From NCBI GenBank assembly GCA_020048155.1, contig JAIFMY010000232.1, positions 1 through 36,381 on the forward strand: a stretch of DNA of 36,381 nt, read 5' to 3'. Position 1 is the stretch's first letter. Every line of letters starts with the position of its first letter. The translations under genes were made by a program, and so were the position numbers. The notes below the pieces were generated by a model, which was given only the letters and a program-made list of their open reading frames with translations, was not told where the DNA came from and searched no databases. This DNA comes from Bacteroidota bacterium (lineage in GTDB: Bacteria; Bacteroidota; Bacteroidia; Bacteroidales; DYOH01). Of this stretch, positions 24,692 to 33,867 are shown in pieces.

Positions 24692-24699
24692 TACTTTTG
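24692..24699 (+). promoter_or_regulatory. Candidate -7 box (TACTTTTG) of the TonB-dependent receptor gene
   Basis: It is an exact TAnnTTTG match about 37 bases before the chosen ATG (24737). TTTG at 24677-24680 is too close to be the -33 box. Transcription from here would exclude the far upstream in-frame start at 24644. Confidence 0.45.
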
Positions 24700-24736
24700 C
24701 GACCGTATGAAACAAGTACCATTTAAATATCACATT

Positions 24737-26692
24737 ATGAAAAAAGTTGCAACAATTTGCCTGATAATTATATTCTTACAAAATACCATACAAGCCCAAA
24801 CCGATAGTATAGAAGTAGATGAAATAACCATAAGCGCGGGCCGTACTGCTCAGCTTATCAAGGAAACATCGAGAAACATTCAAATAATAAGCCGTTTAGA
24901 AATAAGCCAGATGCCTGTACAAAGCATAAATGAGCTATTGGAAAGCATTTTGAGTGTAGATATACGCCAGCGCGGCAACCAGGGCGTACAGGCAGATATA
25001 AGCATACGAGGCGGTTCATTTGAGCAAACTCTAATTTTGCTGAATGGTATGAAAATAAACGATCCTCAAACCGGTCACCACAACCTCAATTTACCCGTGG
25101 ATATTTCGCAAATAGAACGCATAGAAATACTGGAAGGCCCCGGAAGTAGGCTATTTGGCCCAAATGCATTTTCAGGAGCAATAAATATAATTACTACAGA
25201 AAGTTCTGACTCTAAGCTGGATGCATACGTATCATACGGTCAGTACAACCTCTGGAATGCAGGCGCTAAGGTCGTAAACAAAGCAGGAATGTTTGTAAAC
25301 TCGCTCAGCATCAATCACAAATCATCTGATGGGTATATCCAGAATACTGATTTTAATACCAATAATATTTTCTTTCAATCAAACGGGAAATTTCCGGTAG
25401 CTGATATTACATTGCAAGGCGGATATACCACTAAAGCATTTGGCGCTCAAAGTTTTTATACTCCCAAATACCCTTCACAATTTGAAATGGTAAAAACCGG
25501 TTTCATTGGTTTTTCGGCTACGCACGGGCAAAAAACCAAGTTATCCTTTAAAACCTATGCCCGACGCAACCAAGACAGATTTGAACTTTTCAGAAACCTG
25601 GCTCCTGCGTGGTACAAAAACCACAACTACCACCTCACCGATGTATTCAGTGCTGAGCTGAACGCCACGCACCAATATTCAGCATTTAAAACAAGTTTGG
25701 GTGCAGAATACAGAAACGAAGATATTCTGAGTAATGTATTAGGTACACCGCTTTCAGACAAGATAGAAGTACCCGGCGAAGACAGCGCGTATTTCACCAA
25801 AAGTGATACAAGACAAATAATCAGCTTCTTCGGCGAACAAATGTATACAGGCAATAGGTTGAGTATATCAGCGGGTTTGTTGCTAACCTGGTACTCAGAT
25901 TACAATTGGCGCATTTTTGCAGGAGCCGATGCTTCTTACAAATTAATCAAAAACCTGAATTGGTACGCCTCTGTAAACCAATCGATGCGCATACCCACTT
26001 ATACAGATCTTTACTACGTAGGCCCAACCAACATGGGCAATATAAACCTAAAGCCGGAAGAAGCCATAAGTTACGAAAATGGCTTAAAATGGCAATTGAA
26101 AACACTTCAGGTTCAGACCGGTATATTTTACCGACAAGCAAGCAACCTGATAGACTGGGTGAGAATCACCGACACCGAAAAATGGCAAAGTATGAATCTT
26201 ACTGAATTGAATACATTGGGCATTGAAGTTTCCGGAAAGTTCTTTGTAGAAAAACTTGCACCAAAGCAACCACTCAAGTCGTTGCATTTCAACTATTCTT
26301 ACATTACTAGCGAGAAAAACAGCGGCAACTATATTTCCTACTATGCGCTCGACTACCTGAAGAATAAACTGAGCGTAACGGCTTACTTCCAATTTTACAA
26401 ATATTATAACCTGAGCGCAGTATACAATTATCAGCAACGCAACGGTACCTATACGGCTTTCGATTACGTTACGCAAGCATATATAGGTGAGAAATCGTAT
26501 TCGCCGTTTTCCACCATTGATTTGAGAGTGAGCTATCAGAAGAAATATTTTACCACATTTGTGAATGTTAACAACCTAGCAAATGTGAAGCCGATTGATT
26601 TTGGAAACATAGAGTTACCGGGTATTTGGATAGAAGGTGGATTGAAATTGAGTCTCGATTTTTCAGATCTATCTCAAAACCAGAGCAACTAA
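24737..26692 (+). CDS. TonB-dependent outer-membrane receptor
   Basis: The 651-residue protein has a signal peptide (MKKVATICL to TIQAQ), a short TonB-box-like segment near DSIEVDEITISA, a plug domain (about 40-150) and a 22-strand-type barrel to the C-terminus. The plug shows ELLESILSVDIRQRG, ISIRGGSFEQTLILLNGMKINDPQTGHHNLNLP and the conserved ILEGPGSRLFGPNAFSGAINI. It lacks the N-terminal CnaB extension of SusC proteins, so it is of the compact BtuB/CirA kind that imports a vitamin, siderophore or small nutrient. No SusD partner and no cobalamin-riboswitch-like upstream sequence were seen. The ligand is unknown. A bidirectional terminator follows. Confidence 0.94.
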   Translation: MKKVATICLIIIFLQNTIQAQTDSIEVDEITISAGRTAQLIKETSRNIQIISRLEISQMPVQSINELLESILSVDIRQRGNQGVQADISIRGGSFEQTLILLNGMKINDPQTGHHNLNLPVDISQIERIEILEGPGSRLFGPNAFSGAINIITTESSDSKLDAYVSYGQYNLWNAGAKVVNKAGMFVNSLSINHKSSDGYIQNTDFNTNNIFFQSNGKFPVADITLQGGYTTKAFGAQSFYTPKYPSQFEMVKTGFIGFSATHGQKTKLSFKTYARRNQDRFELFRNLAPAWYKNHNYHLTDVFSAELNATHQYSAFKTSLGAEYRNEDILSNVLGTPLSDKIEVPGEDSAYFTKSDTRQIISFFGEQMYTGNRLSISAGLLLTWYSDYNWRIFAGADASYKLIKNLNWYASVNQSMRIPTYTDLYYVGPTNMGNINLKPEEAISYENGLKWQLKTLQVQTGIFYRQASNLIDWVRITDTEKWQSMNLTELNTLGIEVSGKFFVEKLAPKQPLKSLHFNYSYITSEKNSGNYISYYALDYLKNKLSVTAYFQFYKYYNLSAVYNYQQRNGTYTAFDYVTQAYIGEKSYSPFSTIDLRVSYQKKYFTTFVNVNNLANVKPIDFGNIELPGIWIEGGLKLSLDFSDLSQNQSN

Positions 26693-26753
26693 TAGGAATA
26701 ATAATTTGATCATCTAATTCTTATCTATAAGAAAAGAGTCTATATAAAAAGCA

Positions 26754-26786
26754 AACTTCCCGAAAGAATAAAGCTTTCGGGAAGTT
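26754..26786. terminator. Strong bidirectional terminator
   Basis: AACTTCCCGAAAG (26754-26766) and CTTTCGGGAAGTT (26774-26786) form a perfect 13-base stem with a 7-base loop. It lies between the convergent TonB-receptor and GIN-domain genes. On the minus strand the stem runs into TTGCTTTTTATA. Confidence 0.85.
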
Positions 26787-26841
26787 GACTATCATTGGGT
26801 TATAATTTAACATTAAGAAGTGTTATCCAGAAATGAATAAC

Positions 26842-27666
26842 TTAGTTTTTGTGCAATTCACTTCCACCAGTCATATTGATATTGCCTACGGCATTCCCCT
26901 TCAGAAAGACATCGCAACCACCTGAGGCTTCTATATTAATTTTCTCATTTACAGTAACAGTTGCATCGCAGCTACCAGAAAGCTCCAAATCGCCATTAGC
27001 CGCTACCAGATTTTGACCATTAAAATCGCATCCACCGCTCGATTGAAGATTTAGTGAAGCAGTACTACCGGAAACAATAAACTCAACGCCCCCACTTAGT
27101 TCTACGGTCATTTCTTCTGCGGCTACGGGAGCCATTTCAACTTTGCAACCACCACTGGCATTCATATTTATTTTTTTTGCGCTTGTTTTGAGTTTCACAT
27201 CTACACCACCAGATTGCGAGCCTTCAAGACTGTTTGCATTCAATTCCAGATTCATGCTTACACCTCCACTTAGCGAATACTCAAAAACATCAGATGAAAT
27301 AGGGGTTTCGGCAGTTACATCTACACCACCTGCTGCGTCTAGCTCTTTGAGTTGCTTTACAGAAACATAGGCAGTAATGTTATTGAATTTTCTAAAACTT
27401 TTGTCATGATAAATTTTCAGTTTGCCATCTACTACTTCGGTTTTGATGTGTTCAAGCAAGTTTTCATCGCCTTTAAGTATCAGACCTTCAGAGTCGCCCT
27501 GTTTGAGTACTAAGTCAATTCCCCCAGAAATAGAAATACTGTGGTATCCTGAAACATCGCGATTTTCAGATTTTGTATTTCCATTTCCAGAAATACCTTG
27601 GGCACAAGATACAAAGGTTGAACTCAGAAATAAGAGTGCAATAAATAAGATTTGAGTTGTTTTCAT
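26842..27666 (-). CDS. GIN-domain (DUF2807) exported protein
   Basis: The 274-residue protein has a signal sequence ending TFVSCAQG; Cys21 may be a lipidation site although the -3 residue is Phe. The rest is a head-GIN domain, a right-handed beta-solenoid-like fold (DUF2807, also called adhesin-like). Regular turns of the form SGGVD or SGGCD repeat about every 18-22 residues (AAGGVDV, SGGVSMNL, SGGVDVKL, SGGCKVEM, SGGVEFIV, SGGCDFNG, SGSCDATV, SGGCDVFL), and several rungs carry a cysteine. The family is widespread in Bacteroidota with no settled function. It is monocistronic or cotranscribed with the AAA/TPR gene, which lies 96 bases upstream on the same strand. Confidence 0.9.
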   Translation of the reverse strand: MKTTQILFIALLFLSSTFVSCAQGISGNGNTKSENRDVSGYHSISISGGIDLVLKQGDSEGLILKGDENLLEHIKTEVVDGKLKIYHDKSFRKFNNITAYVSVKQLKELDAAGGVDVTAETPISSDVFEYSLSGGVSMNLELNANSLEGSQSGGVDVKLKTSAKKINMNASGGCKVEMAPVAAEEMTVELSGGVEFIVSGSTASLNLQSSGGCDFNGQNLVAANGDLELSGSCDATVTVNEKINIEASGGCDVFLKGNAVGNINMTGGSELHKN

Positions 27667-27762
27667 AAAATAGTTGTTTTAAAAGTCTGTATTTGGTTCA
27701 ATGACGAAACTATTTTAAGTGTGCTGCACAAGCATTTGTTAATTTTTAGTGAAGAAAAAAAA

Positions 27763-30700
27763 TTAAGTAGAACGTCCGGGCGGGACAAATTTTGGTGAAG
27801 AACCACCTTTTTTGCCCGTATATCCAAGGTTTACAAATATCTCGTCAATAGCCAAAACATCTTTATCAAATTTGATATACAATTCGCGGGCTTTTTCAAG
27901 GTAATTAATACAATTTTTCTTGTCGTTCATATCATTATATACCATCCCAATCTGATACCAACAATCGGCAGCATCTTCCTCGTTTTCGTCGTTGATGTAA
28001 GCACCCGCAGCCATTTTATAATGCTCGATTGCTCTTTCACCCTCATCTTCATCCATATAAATATTGCCGAGGTTATAATTGAAAGCACCAACTCCACTGA
28101 GATACTCTTCTTGTACTGCGTATTCCACAGCATTAGCATAATATAGTTTGGCATCATCGGTATGTCCGTTGTTGTAGAAATATCTGGCAATGCGGCCGTA
28201 AACGTCAGCAAGATTTTTTATAGCACCACTGTGTTCATTGAGCTTGAGAAATCTCAGATACATTTGTATCGCTTCATCGTCTTCCTCAGTTTTATGAAGC
28301 TCATCGGCCAGATTTTTGGTGTGTAAAGTCATTCGGAACTCATCTCCAGTGCGGGTGTCCATTTCAATGGCGAGTTTATAAAACTTTTGTGCATTCCGGG
28401 TATCATCGGAGTTCGAATATGCAGATGCTAAATTATTGTAAGCCAGCGAAAGGCTAGGCAAATCGTCGGTTTTCTTATATATATCTATGGCCTTTTTAAA
28501 AAAAAGAAGAGATTCCTTTATCTCATTTTTCATGAGATTCACATTACCCAAGTTCGTATATATGACGCCTTCCGAAAGAGTATCGTTGTTTTCCTTTATT
28601 ATTTTCAATGCTTTTAAGTAATACTCTTCAGCCTGCTCCAATGCATCGCGAGAGTATGCTACATTTCCCAAATTTACATAAGATGCAGACAAACCCATTT
28701 TATCTCCAAGTTGCTCATCAATCTCAACACCCAGAGTAAAATATCTCATTGCTTCATCTAAATCATCGTTTGAGTAAGCTGTATTTCCGAGACTGTTGTA
28801 GCTAGCCGAAATCCCTGGCAAGTTATTCAGTTCTATATTTATATCTAAGGCCCTTTTGTGCCAATCCACAGACTCAGAATACATGCCTTTTAACCTGTAT
28901 ATATTCCCGATATTATTGAGGGTAGTAGTCATTGGCAGCCTATTGTTCACAGTTTCATCGATTTCAAGTGTTTTCAGATAGAAAGTCAATGCTTTATCGT
29001 ACAGCCCTTTAAGTTCCAGCGCAAAACCAACATTGTTGTTGTGGTTGGCCATACCAACCCTGTCGTTAAGTTTATTATCAATTTCGAGCGCTTTATTGAA
29101 TAGAGTGATAGCTGTATCATAATTACCAATACCATTGTGAATAAGCCCAATATTTGAATAGCAAGTTGCTATCCACTGCTCATTGGCCAATGATTTGAAA
29201 TGAGCCATTGCTTTTTCATACCATTCAATACCAGAAGTATATTGCCCCATATACCTGTAGCAATTGCCTATGTAAACGCAGGCCTCCGCTTCTTGCATTA
29301 AATTTCCGAGAGAAGCAAAACTCTTCAAGGCATGTTCAAAAAGAGGCAGCGCTTTGTCGTAAAATCCCCTTTCAAAAACCACACGAGCCAAGTACATTTC
29401 GGTGAGTGCAGACTCTGTTTTATCATTGTTTAAGGCCAAAAGTCGTTGGGCATTCAGGTGTTCTTTTTCGGCACTTTCAAGTATACCCAGTTTCAAATAC
29501 TCCTGCCCCAAACGGTTATGGGCAAGTATTTTAAATTCAATATTGTCATGTGCATATTGCAACATTTGGGTAGCAGCTTCCTGTGCTTTGTTATAGTACC
29601 CGAGCCAATTGTTAGCTTTGGCGAGTACATGGTAACAATCAAATCTAATTTTATCAGAATCGGCACTTGAACCCTGTGCATTTATTAAAGCCAATGCTTT
29701 GTTTAACCTTGCAATGCACTCACTCATGGCCATGAGTTTGTAATTGTGAAAAGCCATTTGGTACTCGGAGGCAGCAAGTTGAGTAACTTCTGTAGAAGGT
29801 GTATGCATTTCGGAAACCGAGTCACTCATTTTCAGAGTAATACCATCTATAAGACCTTGTCCGATTTGCGAATGGCGCAAGTACTCTGCATGAACTTCTG
29901 GAATTTTTTCTAAGTTCTCTCCATACAAATCTTTCAGGATACCAGCTATACGACGATGCAGTGCCCTCCTGCGGGCACCTTCCATATTTTCATATACATA
30001 ATGATGTACCAGACTGTTTGTAAACTGGTACAATTCGAATAATACTCCAAGCAATTGTTCAGCGCCTTTGGCTACCAGTAGTCCATGCTTTTTGCTCAAT
30101 TTTTCAATAAATTCCAACAAATCCAACTCATCTATTTTGAGTATTTGCTCAAGTACCTGCACACTGAAAGACTCACCGGCTACACTTGCATAATCGAGTA
30201 CTTTTTTGAGTTCATCGCTCAAATGGCTTACTCTGTCAGCTATGATACCTTCTACCGATGTTGGAATTTCAGACACACGCGTTTCGTGCAAATGAAAGTT
30301 CTGATTGTTGTCTGAGTATATAATTCCTTGTTGATGCATAGAGTTCAGCATCTCGGTAATGAACAAAACGTTTCCGCCCGACATTTTCATCAAGGATTCG
30401 GCGAAAACTATTGGGAATGTATTTGATGGGAATTTAGTTTGTATAAAAAGATTAACCTCATTGATGCTAAAAAGTGGGAGATGAATCTCGGAGAACCATG
30501 CATCATTTCGACTAATATGAATTTCTCTCTTGGTATAATTTCGTAATTCGCGTATTGTATCGAGAAACGGATGAGCGATTTGAAGATTTTTTCCTTCGGG
30601 GCTAATTGTATTGCGCCCCATTTGCAAGTCGGTACTTCTGTAGGCACAAATAAGCAATATTCTGTATGGAAACTGACGTATCTGGCGAGCGAGCGAAAAA

Positions 30701-31266
30701 ATAAGGCTTATGCTGGAAGCGTCTGCCCATTGCACATCATCAAGTATAATCACTAAAGTATGGTTTTTAGCCATTTCACGAAATGCATTGTCGAAGGTAG
30801 AATGTATATCAGCTTCAGTAGCAAGTTTTTTGGCTTCCGGATTGTTGCCATAATGCTTGGCATAAGCCTGCATGGTGGTAATACCTGCCGCAGCAACACT
30901 TCCAATAACAGGTATGAATCCAAGCCACTGAGGGCCAGCTTCCATGATGAAATTTTTAAGTTTTCCCATCACCTGCGATTTTCCGGCACTACCTTCCTGG
31001 GCAGCCTGGCTATTGAGCTCTATAAGCAATTGTCTGAAAGGCGCATAGGCATTCATGCCTTCTTTGTCGCTACATTCAATATGCGCCACAAGGGTACTTC
31101 TGCTAGTATTTGCTTCTAGTGCAAACTGTCGCAGAATTGCAGTTTTCCCGGTTCCTGAGTCTCCATCCAAAAGAACAACTTTGCCAAGACCCCCATTCGA
31201 TTCGTGGAAAAGATTATTCAGGTGATTGAGTTCCGATTTCCTTCCTATAAAAAATAGTTCATCCAT
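27763..31266 (-). CDS. STAND-type AAA ATPase with a long TPR array (1167 aa)
   Basis: Residues 1 to about 420 are an AAA_16/STAND nucleotide-binding module: FIGRKSELNHL, a Walker A GDSGTGKT (35-42) and a Walker B VIILDD (172-177) followed by VQWADASS. A winged-helix-like region follows to about 500. From about 515 to 1150 there are a dozen or more TPR motifs, many of the 40-residue type (NNIGNIYRLKGMYSESVDWHKRALDI). The same head and TPR layout is found in MalT/LAL regulators and in ATPases linked to adenylate cyclases or Ser/Thr kinases. Here there is no LuxR helix-turn-helix and no attached catalytic domain; the protein ends GGSSPKFVPPGRST. It probably senses a ligand through the TPRs and acts on a partner encoded elsewhere. 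Confidence 0.92.
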   Translation of the reverse strand: MDELFFIGRKSELNHLNNLFHESNGGLGKVVLLDGDSGTGKTAILRQFALEANTSRSTLVAHIECSDKEGMNAYAPFRQLLIELNSQAAQEGSAGKSQVMGKLKNFIMEAGPQWLGFIPVIGSVAAAGITTMQAYAKHYGNNPEAKKLATEADIHSTFDNAFREMAKNHTLVIILDDVQWADASSISLIFSLARQIRQFPYRILLICAYRSTDLQMGRNTISPEGKNLQIAHPFLDTIRELRNYTKREIHISRNDAWFSEIHLPLFSINEVNLFIQTKFPSNTFPIVFAESLMKMSGGNVLFITEMLNSMHQQGIIYSDNNQNFHLHETRVSEIPTSVEGIIADRVSHLSDELKKVLDYASVAGESFSVQVLEQILKIDELDLLEFIEKLSKKHGLLVAKGAEQLLGVLFELYQFTNSLVHHYVYENMEGARRRALHRRIAGILKDLYGENLEKIPEVHAEYLRHSQIGQGLIDGITLKMSDSVSEMHTPSTEVTQLAASEYQMAFHNYKLMAMSECIARLNKALALINAQGSSADSDKIRFDCYHVLAKANNWLGYYNKAQEAATQMLQYAHDNIEFKILAHNRLGQEYLKLGILESAEKEHLNAQRLLALNNDKTESALTEMYLARVVFERGFYDKALPLFEHALKSFASLGNLMQEAEACVYIGNCYRYMGQYTSGIEWYEKAMAHFKSLANEQWIATCYSNIGLIHNGIGNYDTAITLFNKALEIDNKLNDRVGMANHNNNVGFALELKGLYDKALTFYLKTLEIDETVNNRLPMTTTLNNIGNIYRLKGMYSESVDWHKRALDINIELNNLPGISASYNSLGNTAYSNDDLDEAMRYFTLGVEIDEQLGDKMGLSASYVNLGNVAYSRDALEQAEEYYLKALKIIKENNDTLSEGVIYTNLGNVNLMKNEIKESLLFFKKAIDIYKKTDDLPSLSLAYNNLASAYSNSDDTRNAQKFYKLAIEMDTRTGDEFRMTLHTKNLADELHKTEEDDEAIQMYLRFLKLNEHSGAIKNLADVYGRIARYFYNNGHTDDAKLYYANAVEYAVQEEYLSGVGAFNYNLGNIYMDEDEGERAIEHYKMAAGAYINDENEEDAADCWYQIGMVYNDMNDKKNCINYLEKARELYIKFDKDVLAIDEIFVNLGYTGKKGGSSPKFVPPGRST

Positions 31267-31330
31267 GATTCAATAAATTATGCTAAACAAACCTGCCAGC
31301 AATTTACAAAATCAATATACAAAAAACCCT

Positions 31331-31338
31331 TATATTTG
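31331..31338 (+). promoter_or_regulatory. Candidate -7 box (TATATTTG) of the SF0329-like gene
   Basis: It is an exact TAnnTTTG match 20 bases before the ATG at 31359. A -33 TTTG at the normal distance is not visible. Confidence 0.45.
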
Positions 31339-31358
31339 TTAGTATTTTGAAAGAAAAT

Positions 31359-31814
31359 ATGAAATGGAGTAAATTAAGGGTTCAATTAAAAACCCAATGG
31401 CACGATTCGCTAAAAGAAAGAATAGACTTTCACATCACACGCTATACCAAAGGCAGTCATTTCATGGCTCGCGCATGGATTACACTTGATGGCGAAGAAA
31501 TTGCAAATTTTTCGTTGCCGGAGCACTATTCAAAATATGGATGGAATACGCCTGACTTGAATGAACGTGTACATGCTGAAGACCGCAGCAATGGGTCTTT
31601 TGTTGAAGATGGGGAATTCTCGAATGATGAGTTTACAGATGCTTGCTGGGCTTTTCTTTCAATGAATATAGATGATGCCATAGCAAGTCAGAATCCAATC
31701 ATTCAGGCCTTGGCCATGTTGGATAAGCGGGTTGGTAAACGTAGGCTGAAAATACTAAAGGTTCAGGAAAATCATCCATTGGTGCAGAAAATTATTGAAC
31801 TAAGAACCATGTAA
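31359..31814 (+). CDS. SF0329-family-like cytoplasmic protein of unknown function
   Basis: The 151-residue soluble protein starts MKWSKLRVQLKTQWHDSLKERIDFHITRY and continues RAWITLDGEEIANFS. This resembles what I recall of the SF0329 family, small proteins with no known activity. There is no signal peptide, membrane segment or obvious catalytic motif. The C-terminal part (about 90-151) is helical and basic. I prefer the ATG at 31359 to a TTG at 31347, since MKWSKL is the typical family start. The gene is divergent from the AAA/TPR gene with about 90 bases between start codons. Confidence 0.8.
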   Translation: MKWSKLRVQLKTQWHDSLKERIDFHITRYTKGSHFMARAWITLDGEEIANFSLPEHYSKYGWNTPDLNERVHAEDRSNGSFVEDGEFSNDEFTDACWAFLSMNIDDAIASQNPIIQALAMLDKRVGKRRLKILKVQENHPLVQKIIELRTM

Positions 31815-31817
31815 TGT

Positions 31818-31886
31818 AAAAGCCGTAAGCCATTTTAAACTAAATGTAATCGTACATACACTAGTCCAAAACAACCTACGGCTTTT
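31818..31886. terminator. Convergent-gene hairpin
   Basis: AAAAGCCGTA (31818-31827) pairs with TACGGCTTTT (31877-31886) over a 49-base loop. It lies between the SF0329-like gene and the alpha-amylase gene and carries T or A runs at both ends, as expected for a bidirectional terminator with a long loop. Confidence 0.55.
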
Positions 31887-31904
31887 AAACAATTAAGTAA
31901 TGAT

Positions 31905-33788
31905 TTATTTCATTTTCAATATGATGAAAGACTTGGCTTCAAGATCAAATCCATTTTTCAAATCCACATTCTGATTGTTGTTTTTATTGAATAAATCTTT
32001 GTACATGGTACCTTTGGTGGCTGAGATAACCACTTGTTGCGAAACATCGGAGTTATTGAACACCACTACTATTTCATTTCTTGCATCGAAACGACGGTAA
32101 GCCAACAAATTGCGAGCATCATCAACCAAAACATAATCCAAGTGACCGAAAGCAAGAACCGGATTTTCCTTTCTCAGTTTTATCATATACTTGTAAAAAG
32201 AAAATAATTCTTCATTCACTTTTACAGAATCTGCAGTTCTGTTGATACCCAGAGGATGATGTGTTTCCATTTCGTAACTGATGTCATCCCATACGATTGG
32301 TTTGCGGTTGTCGGGGTCATCGCCGCCCCACATACCAGCTTCTTCTCCATTCCAGATATGAGGTGAACCAACAAATGTAAACTGTTGGGCGATAATCATT
32401 TTCACAATCTTATAAGTAAGTTCATCGGGTCTATCAATTTTAAAACCAGCATCGGCCGTAGCCTTCTCATTGTATTTGTATTTAAACTTGTTGTATACCG
32501 AAGAGAGCAATCTGGGAGCATCGTGGCTGGATGTGAGGTTCATCATGGCACGCATATTTGCCGAATCTATGCCCACAAAAAGAGAATCGAGTCCGGCTTT
32601 GTAATTAGAAGCAGTGCGCTTGTTTGGGGCAGATGCAAAATAATGCCTTGTAGGTTTGAACCATCGATAGTGCATGATAGCATCGAAAATATCACCTTGT
32701 ACAAATTTCTCGGGATTCATGAGTGTGTCTGGCCAACTTTTCCACCACACTTCACCTACTAAATAAAATTCCGGGTTAGTTTTCCGAACAAATTTGCGGT
32801 AATCGCGCCAAAAACCAAGAGGTACTTCGGCAGCTACATCAAGCCTTATTCCATCAATCCCATCATTAAAAGTACCATCGCGGTTTGGATCCATCCATCG
32901 GTGGGTAACAGCAAAAATATGGTATTTCAAATCGTTACTGTAGTAGTTTCCTTCCACCGGATAGTTACGTACACCACCTTCAATTACTTTATTGGCTTCC
33001 GGCATGTATTTCACATTGGCCCATCCTACGTATTTAAATTCATTTTCGGGAGTAGCCGGATTGTCATATTCTTCCACTTCAAACCAATCAGCAAAAACAG
33101 AACTCTTTCCATTTTTCTTGATGTCATTGAAAGCCCAAAACTCACTGCCAACATGATTCCACGAAAAATCGACTACCACTTTAATATCGCGTTTGTGGCA
33201 CTCATCAATCACTTTCAGGAAAAGCGAATCGGCAGTAGTCCACACCCATTTTTTTGGGTCTGCATGATTTTCGGTACGTAACATTTCAGTATCTTTCGCT
33301 GGATCAGGGCCAAAATTGCGATCAATATGGTGCCAGAAACGAGGATCGTATTTGTGCAACGATGGGCTGTCGTTCAGGGGGTTGAAATAAATAACCGTAA
33401 TTCCCAAATCTTTGAGGTAATCAAGTTTGTCGAGCACACCCTGTAAGTCGCCGCCATATCTGCGGGCTTGTAGGTTGTCCCATTTGTTAGGCAATACGGT
33501 GCTGTCCATAAACCATGCATCGGGCGCAAACCAATCATGACCCCAAGGAGTCACAGCCCAGTTGGCAGGCAAGGAATCCGGATAAGTACCCTGCATGTAT
33601 TCCAAGGTAGGGTCGTTTTTCGAATCCCCATTCCTGAAACGTTCTACAAAAATCTGGTACCAAATGGCGTTTTGCGACCACTCGGGTACATTTTTCAATT
33701 TCTCATCTTTGTTACCGCCAGAATCGGAACAAGAAAAAGAAAACACAGCCAGAATACAGGCTAAAAGTAACATTCTAACTTTCATCAT
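31905..33788 (-). CDS. GH13 alpha-amylase-family lipoprotein (SusG-like)
   Basis: The 627-residue protein hydrolyses alpha-1,4 glucan linkages at the cell surface or in the periplasm. It has a lipoprotein signal with Cys20 (FSFSC) and acidic/Ser residues after it. GH13 conserved regions are present: DFSWNHVG (207-214), GIRLDVAAEV with nucleophile Asp317, VGEVWW with acid/base Glu346, and SSHDAPR with transition-state Asp423. WYQIFVERFRNGD near residue 43 and YGGDLQGVLDKLDYL are typical of the neopullulanase/cyclomaltodextrinase and SusG groups. It lies 79 bases downstream of a SusE/F-like gene behind an intergenic hairpin, so it is the distal gene of a Sus-like operon. Confidence 0.96.
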   Translation of the reverse strand: MMKVRMLLLACILAVFSFSCSDSGGNKDEKLKNVPEWSQNAIWYQIFVERFRNGDSKNDPTLEYMQGTYPDSLPANWAVTPWGHDWFAPDAWFMDSTVLPNKWDNLQARRYGGDLQGVLDKLDYLKDLGITVIYFNPLNDSPSLHKYDPRFWHHIDRNFGPDPAKDTEMLRTENHADPKKWVWTTADSLFLKVIDECHKRDIKVVVDFSWNHVGSEFWAFNDIKKNGKSSVFADWFEVEEYDNPATPENEFKYVGWANVKYMPEANKVIEGGVRNYPVEGNYYSNDLKYHIFAVTHRWMDPNRDGTFNDGIDGIRLDVAAEVPLGFWRDYRKFVRKTNPEFYLVGEVWWKSWPDTLMNPEKFVQGDIFDAIMHYRWFKPTRHYFASAPNKRTASNYKAGLDSLFVGIDSANMRAMMNLTSSHDAPRLLSSVYNKFKYKYNEKATADAGFKIDRPDELTYKIVKMIIAQQFTFVGSPHIWNGEEAGMWGGDDPDNRKPIVWDDISYEMETHHPLGINRTADSVKVNEELFSFYKYMIKLRKENPVLAFGHLDYVLVDDARNLLAYRRFDARNEIVVVFNNSDVSQQVVISATKGTMYKDLFNKNNNQNVDLKNGFDLEAKSFIILKMK

Positions 33789-33817
33789 AGTAATATTTTA
33801 GAATTGTTTAAGAAAAA

Positions 33818-33842
33818 AAGGCGGGAACAAATGCCCCGCCTT
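33818..33842 (-). terminator. Hairpin between the SusE/F-like gene and the amylase gene
   Basis: AAGGCGGG (33818-33825) and CCCGCCTT (33835-33842) form a perfect 8-base GC-rich stem with a 9-base loop. On the minus strand it runs into a T-tract (complement of 33813-33819). It lies 26 bases after the SusE/F-like stop and would let only part of the transcription pass to the amylase. Confidence 0.75.
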
Positions 33843-33867
33843 CATATGTAATTACTTAAACCTAAAA

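Noticed and set aside
24503-24736. Possible cobalamin riboswitch before the BtuB-like receptor
   Set aside because: No B12-box-like conserved core or multi-stem structure was found; only a -7 box is visible.
27763-31266. Tandem DNA repeats within the TPR gene as a CRISPR or VNTR
   Set aside because: The repetition is at the protein level (TPR motifs) and the DNA copies are highly diverged with no spacer structure.
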